This document shows, piece by piece, positions 1 to 9,000 of a DNA stretch of 21,481 bases. The notes below the pieces were generated by a model. The model ran no database searches, was not told the DNA's origin, and was given only the letters and a program-made list of their open reading frames with translations. Location of the stretch: assembly GCA_030631415.1 (NCBI GenBank), contig DAOVLE010000067.1:1-21481 (forward strand). Reading direction: 5' to 3'. The DNA is from JAAEQG01 sp023133475. GTDB taxonomy: Bacteria; Planctomycetota; Phycisphaerae; UBA1845. Each line of letters starts with the position of its first letter. Position 1 is the stretch's first letter. The position numbers and the translations under genes are program-made.

Positions 1-1
1 A

Positions 2-42
2 AGTCCAAAGTCCAAGGTCAGAGACCAGCGGGACTTTGGACT
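2..42. repeat. Short-period inverted repeat with 12-bp arms
   Basis: AGTCCAAAGTCC at 2-13 is the exact reverse complement of GGACTTTGGACT at 31-42, with 17 bases between them. Each arm contains a 7-base period (AGTCCAA). The design, periodic arms around a short unique core, resembles the 8-base-period element inside the Rhs gene at 3952-4058. No gene is visible here. It could be a transcript hairpin or a remnant of a small dispersed repeat. Confidence 0.7.
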
Positions 43-53
43 CATCCCTGGTT

Positions 54-90
54 GGTGGGTTCCACCTCGCTCCGCGAGGTTCCACCCACC
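54..90. repeat. Hairpin with TCC loop
   Basis: ACCTCGC (64-70), TCC loop (71-73) and GCGAGGT (74-80) form a perfect 7-bp stem. It is enclosed by GGTGGG (54-59) and CCCACC (85-90), giving an interrupted larger stem. The TCC loop recurs in the hairpins at 2359-2371, 2474-2480, 2538-2552 and 2622-2634, suggesting a genome-wide REP-like family. There is no T-tract, so an intrinsic terminator is not supported. Confidence 0.65.
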
Positions 91-197
91 CTACGTCTGC
101 TCACAAGTGACCAGACCCATTATAGTTAGAAACCCGCTACAGCACAAGTGTAAATAAGGTAAGCCGTTTCAGTAGGGTGGCGGGTGGCGGCGGGTGG

Positions 198-222
198 CAT
201 GGTCCACGCTTGCGTGGCCATG
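198..222. repeat. Interrupted 11-bp palindromic hairpin
   Basis: CATGG (198-202) and CCACGC (204-209) pair with GCGTGG (212-217) and CCATG (218-222), leaving one bulged T and a two-base centre. It lies in the roughly 300-base stretch 3' of the PEP-CTERM gene. It may stabilise or end that transcript, but no U-tract follows, so it is better described as a REP-like element. Confidence 0.6.
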
Positions 223-253
223 AGAAGTGCGACAACTTTTCATCCAGTGATGA

Positions 254-521
254 TGTCTTCTGACCACACCGGAGCACGATAACGACAGCAGTTTGTCAGA
301 TGGGACCTTTGGTCTCTATTCCTCGGTAACTGGTGTCGGCTGGCCAGGCCCGCGTGGTCGATGACAAGTTCGCCGGCCTCTCCGGCATGTGGAGCCAGGA
401 GGCTGGTTCGTGGAGCGTCTCAGCAGGCAAGCTCAAGGTGGACAGCGGACCGGGTCCCGGGGAAGGGCCACTCGCCTTGCTGATCAGCTCCCGCCTGGAT
501 GGCACTTTCAGAAACCACAGT
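254..521 (+). pseudogene. Fragment of a laminin-G-like domain gene
   Basis: The plus strand reads like protein in two frames. Codons from 254 give a stretch containing SLSDGTFGLYSSVTGVG, then the frame breaks near 330-350. From about 357 another frame gives VVDDKFAGLSGMWSQEAGSW, then VSAGKLKVDSG and LLISSRLDGTF, ending where it runs into the PEP-CTERM gene on the other strand. These resemble the end of one and the start of another LamG / concanavalin-A-like domain as found in large planctomycete secreted and YD-repeat proteins. That family resemblance is from memory. There is no start with a ribosome site, stops lie upstream at 251 and (other frame) at 327, and the domain is far too short to be complete, so I call it a frameshifted remnant. 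It could also be chance, as GC-rich DNA gives many open frames, but the wording is much more protein-like than the neighbouring shadows. Confidence 0.4.
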
Positions 522-1172
522 CTAACCGCGGCGCAGGACGGCGAGACCACCCAGCCCGAGCAACACCAGCGTGGCAGGCTCGGGGATGCAAATGGTGTCG
601 ACGACAATCTGGTCGATGACCAACTCATTCCAGCCGTTATCGGAGATGACCTCGATCGACTCAGAATCCGGGTTCGGCCAGATCCGGACGTGCCAGCGGC
701 TGTACATCCAGTTGCTCTCCAACGGGTACTCCACATCGAGTTCCACGGAGTTCGTGTATTCCCCGCTCGGCCAATACACGGACGGCGCGGGGCGACCGAC
801 GTTTGCTCCCTCCTCGTCGTATTCGTTCCAGGTGATTTGGATGTAGATATCCTTCAACGGCAATGCTGCGTCATCGTTGGGCAACTCGACATAGAATTCC
901 CAGTACGGGTTCCACACGCCGGGGCGGCCGTCGTGCAACGCAAGCCAATCGCTGTCGTCAGGCCAATAGGAGTCCAGGATGGCCGGACTGCCAAATTCGT
1001 TGTCGTCCACCTCGGGGTAGAGGATTCCGCTGGTGGGCTCGGTGTCGAACGTCCATGCCTGATACGTCGAGCCGGGCTCGCCCCGCCAGGCCGGCGGGAT
1101 CAGATCATCAGCGCTTGCCGCCGTGGGCGACGCTAAACTCACGACCAGTGTAGCCAGGATTAGTCGCTTCAT
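522..1172 (-). CDS. PEP-CTERM sorted secreted protein
   Basis: A 216-aa exported protein. Residues 1-21 (MKRLILATLVVSLASPTAAS...) are a clear Sec signal peptide. The mature part is acidic and Trp/Tyr-rich, suggesting a beta-sandwich, and includes ELVIDQIVVDT just before the C-terminal tail. The last 20 residues are PEPATLVLL followed by a hydrophobic stretch and RRG, the PEP-CTERM signal that exosortase systems recognise to move proteins to the cell surface or matrix. The open frame extends upstream to 1325, but the Met at 1172 is preferred because AGGAGG lies 7 bases before it and the signal peptide begins there. It probably has its own promoter. The body of the protein resembles a common planctomycete PEP-CTERM family of unknown role. 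No exosortase gene is in the window. Confidence 0.9.
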   Translation of the reverse strand: MKRLILATLVVSLASPTAASADDLIPPAWRGEPGSTYQAWTFDTEPTSGILYPEVDDNEFGSPAILDSYWPDDSDWLALHDGRPGVWNPYWEFYVELPNDDAALPLKDIYIQITWNEYDEEGANVGRPAPSVYWPSGEYTNSVELDVEYPLESNWMYSRWHVRIWPNPDSESIEVISDNGWNELVIDQIVVDTICIPEPATLVLLGLGGLAVLRRG

Positions 1173-1179
1173 TTCAATG

Positions 1180-1185
1180 CCTCCT
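1180..1185 (-). promoter_or_regulatory. Shine-Dalgarno site fixing the PEP-CTERM gene start
   Basis: The minus strand reads AGGAGG here, 7 bases before the ATG at 1172. This supports the internal Met over the longer open frame that starts at 1325. Confidence 0.85.
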
Positions 1186-1333
1186 CGCTTCTCAAAAGGT
1201 TGCTCTCCAGGCACGGGGCCACGCACCTCGCGCCGACGGAAACAGGTTGCCACCAGATGGTTCTTCCGCACCCTCAACAGTGCGCGACGCGATAACCGCG
1301 CAACAGAAAAGAGAGCCGCGACCACCGGTCACG

Positions 1334-1352
1334 CTCTCTCTCTCTCTCTCTC
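1334..1352. repeat. (CT)n dinucleotide tract
   Basis: Nineteen bases of alternating C and T (GAGAGA on the minus strand), lying about 160 bases upstream of the PEP-CTERM start, inside its likely leader or promoter region. It is prone to length change by slippage. A role is not shown. The surrounding 1326-1585 gap holds no other convincing feature beyond a 10-bp palindrome GCGAATTCGC at 1417-1426. Confidence 0.85.
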
Positions 1353-1585
1353 AACAACGGGTTGACCCCAGCAAGAAAAAGGGCTCTGGGCCACCTCGCC
1401 GGATGCTCACCCGCGGGCGAATTCGCTACCCGCCCGACCCGATTCGTTAATAGACAAGCTTATCTCATTCGCGGGGGAATACCAACTGATGCGGTACGCA
1501 ACGGGCGTTGTTCTCCAGTCCCACTCATGACATTGTCCGTTGCGCTGTATGCCTCAGTGATGCGCACACATCTACCCCCCGGACA

Positions 1586-2182
1586 CTAGCGGCGGCGACG
1601 GGTCCGACCGTACCTCATGCAGCCCCATCCGCACAGAGTCAGGCCCATGCTGACCATACCGAACGCGCCACACATACTGCCGCAGCCGCTTTGGGGACGC
1701 GGGCGGGGCTGGGGCGCAGGTTGGGCCTCGGGATCGGGCGTCGCCTCGGGATCGGGCTGCGTCGGCGGCTGGGCGCCCTCTGACAGCAGGTCGCGCCGTC
1801 GTACGTTCCCACTCTTGGGGATCGCTACATAGCCCAAGTATTCTTCGGCGCCCGTGCCATCGACGAGATAGACGCTGGCCATTTCTCCGGGCGCTGCGGT
1901 GTCGGGGCTGGGGGTCCGGCCGTCGTCCTGGACGGCCATCGGGAATCGCAGCACGTAGTGGTCACCCGCGGTCGGATTCGCACCCATGCGATAGGCGGTT
2001 ACCGGCTGGTCTATACCGTCCACCCAGGCGACGATGGCAACGTCATCGGTGGCGCGGATCAGTTCATCGCCGATGCGCACTTGTCCGTAGACGATGGCGT
2101 CCGGTTTGGGAACGCCGGCCTGTGCGATCGCCGTCGCAACGCCGGTTACGAGCAACATTGATAACAGGCAGTTTCGTTTCAT
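1586..2182 (-). CDS. Secreted protein with Cys-type C-terminal sorting tail
   Basis: A 198-aa protein of unknown function. It starts with a Sec signal peptide (MKRNCLLSMLLVTGVATAIAQA) followed by a globular part of about 130 residues with alternating beta-like segments (IVYGQVRIGDELIRATDDVA, YVLRFPMAV, ASVYLVDG), then a Pro-rich linker made of PDPEA-like repeats. The end is SGCGSMCG, a hydrophobic stretch and RYGRTRRRR: a three-part Cys / membrane segment / Arg tail analogous to MYXO-CTERM signals and distinct from PEP-CTERM. The Met at 2182 is chosen because GGAG sits 8 bases upstream; the Met at 2188 is only 2 bases from it. The globular part may be a small beta-sandwich handling a secreted-protein property, but I do not recognise it. 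Confidence 0.8.
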   Translation of the reverse strand: MKRNCLLSMLLVTGVATAIAQAGVPKPDAIVYGQVRIGDELIRATDDVAIVAWVDGIDQPVTAYRMGANPTAGDHYVLRFPMAVQDDGRTPSPDTAAPGEMASVYLVDGTGAEEYLGYVAIPKSGNVRRRDLLSEGAQPPTQPDPEATPDPEAQPAPQPRPRPQSGCGSMCGAFGMVSMGLTLCGWGCMRYGRTRRRR

Positions 2183-2190
2183 AATCATGT

Positions 2191-2194
2191 CTCC
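2191..2194 (-). promoter_or_regulatory. Shine-Dalgarno site of the Cys-tail protein gene
   Basis: GGAG on the minus strand, 8 bases from the ATG at 2182 and 2 bases from the ATG at 2188. The spacing favours the inner start. Confidence 0.6.
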
Positions 2195-2201
2195 GATTCT
2201 T

Positions 2202-2222
2202 GGGCGGGTTGAAACCCCGCCC
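2202..2222. repeat. 7-bp GC hairpin in the leader of the Cys-tail gene
   Basis: GGGCGGG (2202-2208) pairs with CCCGCCC (2216-2222) across a 7-base loop. It ends 8 bases from the Shine-Dalgarno sequence of the gene at 1586-2182. It may be just a dispersed repeat, or it could affect translation of that gene. Confidence 0.55.
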
Positions 2223-2358
2223 GGTTCGCCATTCAATCAAGCTTCGCCGACCTCGCGGGTGTGCCCCAGCCACCCACCCGGCGCGCCGGGAATCGGCCGC
2301 CCATTCGTGTTCGCTACCGCTAGACAAGATTTCGCACGATGGCGAGTGCTGGCCTGGA

Positions 2359-2634
2359 GCCGCGGAGCGGCGGAGGTGACTAGCCACGGGCGCCAGCCCG
2401 TGGGAACGGACGGACACACAGACCCGAGCCCCAGCGGGGCGACGGAAGCCCCCGATGCCACGTTCCGTCGCCCCTCCGGGGCTCCAAACATGTCACCACC
2501 CGGACACCACGGGCTCGCGCCCGTGGCTAAGCACCCCGGCCCCTCCGGGGCCGCCACGACCGCAGGCCCGAGCCCAGACGTGCGTAGGACTGAGGGCTTG
2601 CGCCCCTGGCTACCCGGTTCTGTCGCTCCGCGGC
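2359..2634. repeat. Cluster of three paired-hairpin REP-like units
   Basis: Three copies of one design: hairpin 1 with a GGGC/GCCC core and four-base loop, then TGGCTA, then 11-16 bases on, hairpin 2 with a TCC loop. Unit 1 is inverted: hairpin 2 at 2359-2371 (GCCGC-GGA-GCGGC), hairpin 1 at 2384-2403 (8-bp stem CCACGGGC/GCCCGTGG). Unit 2 is forward: 2507-2526 (same 8-bp stem), then 2538-2552 (GGCCCC-TCC-GGGGCC). Unit 3 is forward and weaker: 2594-2605, then 2622-2634. Such units resemble REP/BIME sequences spread by RAYT-type transposases in other bacteria. Open frames across them are repeat-derived and not genes. Confidence 0.7.
2426..2484. repeat. 22-bp imperfect inverted repeat
   Basis: The 22 bases at 2426-2447 (GAGCCCCAGCGGGGC...) match the reverse complement of 2463-2484 (...GCCCCTCCGGGGCTC) except for two positions in the CCCC-xx-GGGG centre. 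A 15-base loop separates the arms, and each arm is itself a small hairpin. It lies between units 1 and 2 of the paired-hairpin cluster and probably belongs to the same element family. Confidence 0.65.
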
Positions 2635-2790
2635 TTTGGGGTGGTTCAACCCTTTGTGCGAACCCTCGTTCATCGCCGGGTACGCAAGGCCAACGACGCG
2701 TCAGTACCGTAAGGACGGCTGACATTCGGCCTATGTTGTCTTGGCTCAGTCGCGCAGCCATGAGTGGTTCTCCACCAATGCCGTTCAGTC

Positions 2791-2874
2791 GTCCCTACGG
2801 GACTAAGACATTCTTCCGCTGCCCATTGCCCCAGCGATGAATCGCTGGGCTATTCTCACAAGCCCCTACAGGGC
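2791..2874. repeat. Composite of three hairpins
   Basis: GTCCC-TAC-GGGAC (2791-2803), CCCAGCGAT-GA-ATCGCTGGG (2830-2849, perfect 9-bp arms) and GCCC-CTACA-GGGC (2862-2874) follow each other. The CCTACGGG-like motif occurs in the first and third. It looks like another dispersed intergenic repeat, with a different consensus from the cluster at 2359-2634. The flanking stretches 2640-2790 and 2880-3026 show nothing I can identify. Confidence 0.6.
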
Positions 2875-3060
2875 AGAGGGGCGCCACGTCCTCAGTCTGA
2901 TCCACTATGCAGGAACGCGTTTCGTCCACTTGGCTTCCGCCCTTTTCTTCCGCCTCAAGACAATCCATTGACCGCTGGCTCATTTTGAAGACTCCCGATC
3001 CCCTCTCTCCTCCACGCCGCCTGCCGGAGATAGGTGATTGTCCCCGGTTCCTGGTTTCCC

Positions 3061-6000
3061 CTATTCTAGCTTATGCTGCTCTCTGTACTCTTCAACCTGC
3101 TTTAGTGTTGCCGTTTGCTCTGCGACCTCCTTCAGAACCTCACTTGTCTCCTTCTCAGTGTGCTTTGCTGCTTGCTCCCACGGCAGAGAAAGACCCTTCT
3201 TCTCACTTATTTTCTTCGTTGCCTTCAATATGTTGGCGGCAAGCTTCTTGCCCTCTATTGCAAGCTCCTTGCGCTTCTTTAGCAGATTCTTTAACGTCTT
3301 TATTTCTTTAGGACTCAGCTTCTTTGCCAACTCTGCAATCGGCGTCTCTTTTCCTAATACTGCCAACCCCTGTTTTACTTTCTCCTTTTGGCTCTCACTT
3401 AGCAACGCGGCTATACCGCGAGCCGCACCGACGAATGGGGTTGTCAAGTATGTTGCAGTTATCTCTGCCATAGTTGTAGCAACTTCTTTCTTTATACCGG
3501 CCTCTAGCAAGGGCTTCAGTAGCTTCTCCTTCAGTGGTACTTCTTCTTTAACCGGCTTTTTCTCCATCCCGAGAGGATCAACGTAAACGAGCGGGTTATT
3601 GTCCACGTACACATACAAATTGAAGCCCTTCGGTGCAGCTAAGCGCGCAAAGAACTCTGGTGTGGCTTCATACTCGCCAGCAAGTGTGCTGAGGCTCCTG
3701 GGACCGCCATGTAATGGATCTGTAGTGATGAACCGCCCGAGATGCGGCGCATAGAATCTGGCTTCAAAGTACACCAACTCGGACTCTTCGTCCTCTTCTT
3801 TGCCCGTGAATCGGTAATGGGGATCGAAGCCGTCGCCAGCATCATAGTCGTGGCGTAGGGAGCCGAACGGATAGTTGTATGATTCAGAGACGAGATGACC
3901 GGACGTGCCGGTGACCACGTTCGTTGAGCCGAGGTGGTCGGGGTGGTAGAAAAACGTCGAAACGTCGAAACGTCGAAACGTCGAGATGTCGGGACGTTGA
4001 AGAGAGTCAGCCCAGTTCTCAGATTTTGACGTTTTGACTTGTTGACTTTTTTTTGACGTTTCTATGCGGGCGATGCGGGTGCCGTTGGCGAAGACGTATT
4101 TGAGGAACTCGCCGTTGCGGATTTCGCTGAGCCGATTGATGTAGGTGGTCTGGAGGCCGTCCACGCGCTTGATCACGCGGCGGCCGGTGTAGTCGTAGAG
4201 GTAGCGGATGTCGGGTGGATTGGGCCCAGCCTTGATGATGCGACCTAGGCGGTCGGCGAAGTCGTAGTGCATCTCCATGGCGTCGTCGGCTGCGGCGCCG
4301 ACGTGGACTTGGAACTGGGCGAAGTCTTGCAGGTCCATGTCGAGGTCGTTATCGAAGTCGAAGAGGGCACAGCCGTTGCTCGGGATAGTGCCGCCCGGGC
4401 CAGTCATGCAATCGGCGAACGGCGCGGGGTGGCCAACGTTCATGGCGGTCATGTTGCCGTTGGTGTCATAGTCGAAGGTGCGGGCGTAGAAGCCGTTCGT
4501 GGTGGCGGTCAGGGCATGGGGGCCGGGCGGGTCGCCGGGGTTGCGTCCGATTCGGCCAGCCGTGCCCGCTGGGCCGCCGCTGAGCATTTCGCCAATGTGT
4601 ACGTCGGGGTCGGGAATATCGGGGCTAGTCTTGAGGGCCATGTTGCCCAGGCGGTCATAATCGTACTGGATGGTGCCGCCTCCACCCCCGGGGCCGTAGC
4701 CAACGCCGGTGGCCTGCCGCAGGCGATAGAGGTTGTCCATGACGAACGACGCGGTTTGGCTGCGAGGATCGCCGACGGAGAGGTCGCGGGCGTCGGCGAT
4801 GCCGACAATGTTGTCGGCCTGATCGAACTCGTAGGTCAGGTCCTGAAGAACCTCGAACCGAGATTCGGTGAAAAGAGTGCGCAGCCGCGAGCGCGGGTCG
4901 TAGCTGTAGGTCGTGTCGACGTCGTTGGCGAAGGCCATGCTCTGCTTCTGGCCGGAGGCGACGTAGGTGATCGGATCGACGAAGCCGGGAATGGCTCGCA
5001 GCAGGCCGCGGGCGTCGTATTCGTTGGTAACTATGAGGCCGTCGGGGCCGGGGTATTGGATCTCATAGACGCGGCCGAGGCTGTCGGTGCGGGTGATGGT
5101 GGTGTAGTCCTCGGTGGTGCCGCCGATCCGCTTGATGACGGTCTCGAGTTGGCCGTTGACGTCGTAGCCGTGGAACTCAGCCCCGGTGAGGTCCTCGACC
5201 CAGGCGAGTTGGCCCTTGGTGTAGGACGGATCGGGATAATCGGCGGGAGGGTCGTCAGCCGGCACCGGCGGTTCATCGTAGTGATAGGCGATGTCCGGCG
5301 TTCGCCCGAGGCTCAGCGGGTGCCTGCTGTCGAGGTAGTCCACGGCGAGCAGACGGTTGGCGCCGTCGTAGGTGTAGTCGATCTGCTGGCCCTTGGCATC
5401 GACGGTGCTGAGCAGGTTGCCGGCGTCGTCGTAGGTGTAGTACATGTGGCCGCGGTCAAGATCGTTCATGAATATCTTGCGCCCGAGGCCGTCATAGCGC
5501 ATGTACTTGACGTTGCCCTTGGCGTCCTCGATCTCAGCCAGCAGGTCGGGCAGAGCGTAGCGGTACCTGGTAACGAAGGTGTCCTCCGATTCGACCGCGG
5601 AGAGGGTCTCGATCTCGTGGACCTCGATGAGGCGGCCCAGGCCATCGGAGAGGAGGGTCTTTGGGGTGTCAAAGTGCGGGCCATCGCGGTTGTCCTCGCC
5701 GTCGAATTCTTTGACTTGCAGCGGAAGATACTCACGCCGGATCGTCGCGGTCGCGCCGTAGTCATCGGGTGGGGTGACGATTTCGATCACCCGGCCGGTG
5801 GCGTCGTAGGTCAGTGTGTTGGCCGCGTAGGTGTCCGGCGGTGCGGACCAGTCGCCGTCGCCACCTTGATACGGTTGATAGACTTTCCAGGGCTGTCCGC
5901 GCTGATTGTAGAGCGTGACCTCGGACATGGCCGCCGGTTCGACATCACCGTCCCCCGGCTCATATATTCCGAGCTTGCGGCCTAGGCCGTCGAAGAAGAC

Positions 6001-9000
6001 GGTGGCTGACACGTCGGGCGAGCCGCCCAGGTTGGTGTGGGCCACGGTGGTGATGCTGTGCACCGGTGGGGTGTCGATGTCGTAGGTGTATGTGTGAGTT
6101 GGTACGTCCTCGTCCCCCGGCCAGAACTCCTGGTGAAAGCGGCCGAAGGTATCGTATTCGAATCGTGAGGTCTGGCCGTTGAAGTCGGTAATTGTGCGCG
6201 GCACACCGAAGGCGTAGTCGTACGCGGCTTCGACCGTCAGGTCGGCGCTGCCGCCGCCGATTACGATGGTCTCTCTGACGGGGAACTTGTGTAGCACACT
6301 GTCGTACTCGATGACGCGATCGTAGTCGTTGGCGTCGCGCAGGACGATGGAGTTGCCGTACACGTCGAACTTTTGGCGGAGGACATCCACGCAGCCTTCA
6401 GGGTCGCCGGGGTCACCGATGGCGAAGGAACGTTCGGTCAGCGGTGGTACCGAACCGTCGGAGATGAGCACCTCCGTACGATGGAGATCGCCATAATCGC
6501 CGACCTGGCCGATGGGGAGGCCTGCGAAGGCGGCGGCGTCGTAGTAGTTGCGGGTCTCGGAGACGAACTCGCCATCGGGACCGCCGTCGGCTTGAAAGGT
6601 GCGGCTGACGCGATTGATGATCCAAGCCGCTTCGGCCTGTCCATCCAGGGCATACTCATATCCCGTGTAGAGATCATCGTCGGGGTTGCTCAGGTCGCCG
6701 TGGTTCCACTCGAAGAGGGCATTGCCCAGGGCGTCGATGTCGTACTCGGTTTTGAGTTGCCTGGTCGTGCCCTGGCCGCGTTCGATGATCGATTGCGTTT
6801 CCTCCGTCCGGACGGCTTGGCGTACCTGGCGGTTGTAGTCATCGTTGGTGCGGTAACCGTTGCCCAGCATGTGGGGCAGGCCACCGGTGTCGGCATCGCA
6901 TAGATCGCGTACCACCCATGCAGCCTGCACACGTTCAAAGACCACGGAGTCGGGGGCGAAGAGCCCATCGGTACTCACATCCTCCAGGACGGTCGTCTCG
7001 CGCCACAGCTCGACGCCTTTGAGCGGTTCCTCTTCGCGGCCGATCCACAGATCGCCGGGCTCATCCGTTTCGCCGTCGCCGTCGTTGTCGATGCCGTCCG
7101 GGGCGCCAGTGTGAAAGCCGTGTCGGGTCACCAGCGTCGGGGCGATGATGGTGTCGCCGAAGCGCTCGTCACCGTGCTGGATATGCCTGACGAACGCGAA
7201 GCCACGGAATTGGTGTTCGATGGGGTCGTAATAGCCGTCACGGTAGACGATGTCCGTCTTGTACGAATCTCCATTTGTGCCTTCGTCGGGGTAGCCATCC
7301 AAGTCCAGGCCAATGCCGGTTTCGACACGCGACACTACTTGGGTCGGGAACGGCACCGAGGTGGTCCACGGGTGGCCGGCCTCGTGGGCGTCCACGTAGA
7401 AGTCGGTGGTGCTGCGGTAGTGGATGGTGGTTTGCCGGCCGAAACCGTTGTCGATGCTGGTCAGCAGGTTGTAATAGGGCGAGCCGCCGATCAGCTCGCC
7501 GAGATCGACGGCGTTGAGCTTGGAGCCGGGCAGAGACGAATCGGCGTAGATCACGTCGGTCGTGCCATTGCCGTTGATGTCCGCCCAGCGGACCACTGCA
7601 CCGGAAGTCACCGGCAGGTCAACGACCACCCGTGACAACTCAAACGTCCCATCGCCCAGATTGAGCCAGAACCACAGGTCGCTGCCCTGGGCTTGTTCCA
7701 CGACCAAGTCGCTGAGGCCGTCGCCGTTGACGTCGGTCAGCTTGGCGCGGTGGAGGTTGCCGCCGGGTGAATCGTCGAGAGCACGGTCCTGCAGGATCAT
7801 CTCGACGGCGTCGTCGAACCTGGCGTAGCCCTTGCTCGCCCAGTAAATGACGCTGGTGGTGGTGACCTTGACGACGTCGTTAAGGCGATCGCCGTTCATG
7901 TCCGCGAGTTGCACGCCGGCGTCGGCGAAGTCGATGAACTGTTGGCCGTAGAAGACGCCCTCCGTCACGACGGGGCCGGTGTATCTGCCGTCGCCCTGGT
8001 TGAACCACGTGAAGTTGGCGCCGTATTGACTCTGGATGACGTCGATGCGCTTGTTGAAGCCCAGATCCGAAATCTCGACGGACTCACCAGCCTCACCCGA
8101 CGGGGCTGGCGGCGGGTTGGTCTCGACAGACATCAGTTGTCCAGCGGCCCAGCCGAGTTGGCCGGTGTTCGCGAAGAATTCGACGTTGTCGGACAAGTCT
8201 TTGATGACCAGGTCCGAAATGCCGTCGCCGGTCATGTCGGCCAAATGGACGTTGTCGGATGCAAGTTGGAAGCTGTAGGTGCGACCTTCCGCGGCGTCGA
8301 CCTGGATCGGTCCCTCCCAGAGAATAGCCTGCTGGCCACCGCCGATGTCGCGCTGGCCGCGGTTCACATAGGCGACGTGGCTTGTTTCGGTGGATAGCAG
8401 ATCCGGCAGGCCGTCGGCGTTGAGGTCGATCAGATCGACGTTGGGGTTGTCCATCACCGCGCCGGTCGGGCCGCTTGAACTGACGACATGGCCGGCAGCC
8501 GAAATGGGCACTGCGGGGTCACCGGGATCAAAAACGCTGTACGTGAAGGTCGTGTCGGGCAGGGTGCTGGTGCCATCGGCGCCGTATTGGGTGATGGTGG
8601 TCAGGAGCGACCAGTGCGGATGGGCACCGTAGCCCAACTCGTAGTGCCGGATCAGGGCACCGTCGTACGTCACATGAACTTTCCAGAGACGTTTCGAACT
8701 GCATACCCGAAAGCCCGGGCGGCAGTCCACGAAGGGATCCAGCCGATCTTCATACACAAGCTCGGCTGAGTAGTAATGATTGGGGTCACTGCCGGGTCCG
8801 TAGCGGATCCCTGTCAGATAGACCTGACCATCGGTTGGGACGAGCTTCTCGTACTCGTATTTGATGACGTTGCCGTGGGTGTCGATCTGCTGTTCCAGGT
8901 GCCAGCAGTAGATTTTCGCCCCGTTCGTGTCGATGTCGGTTACGCGTGCCTCGGGCGTCACACCGAATTCGAGCTTGGTGCCGCTCTTGGTGTGGGCTTC

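Noticed and set aside
1173..1325. Longer N-terminus of the PEP-CTERM protein
   Set aside because: It would put about 50 Arg-rich residues ahead of a good signal peptide. The AGGAGG at 1180-1185 supports the shorter form.
2237..2761. 174-aa minus-strand frame in the intergenic region
   Set aside because: It consists of the translated hairpin repeats (GC-rich, repeated phrases such as RPWL) with no signal, domain or ribosome site.
3038..3586. Plus-strand 182-aa hydrophobic frame opposite the Rhs tip, a tempting membrane immunity protein
   Set aside because: Its Phe/Ser/Leu richness is the expected complement of Lys/Glu codons in the tip. It lacks a ribosome site and overlaps the toxin tip completely.
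3952..3999. Tandem units suggestive of a CRISPR array
   Set aside because: Units are 8 bases with no spacers, and lie inside a coding frame.
4267..5985. 572-aa plus-strand open frame opposite the Rhs gene
   Set aside because: It is low-complexity, Val/Gly/Ala/Asp-rich text produced by reading the complement of GC-rich YD-repeat codons. It has no domain or signal, and the opposite strand has unmistakable Rhs motifs.
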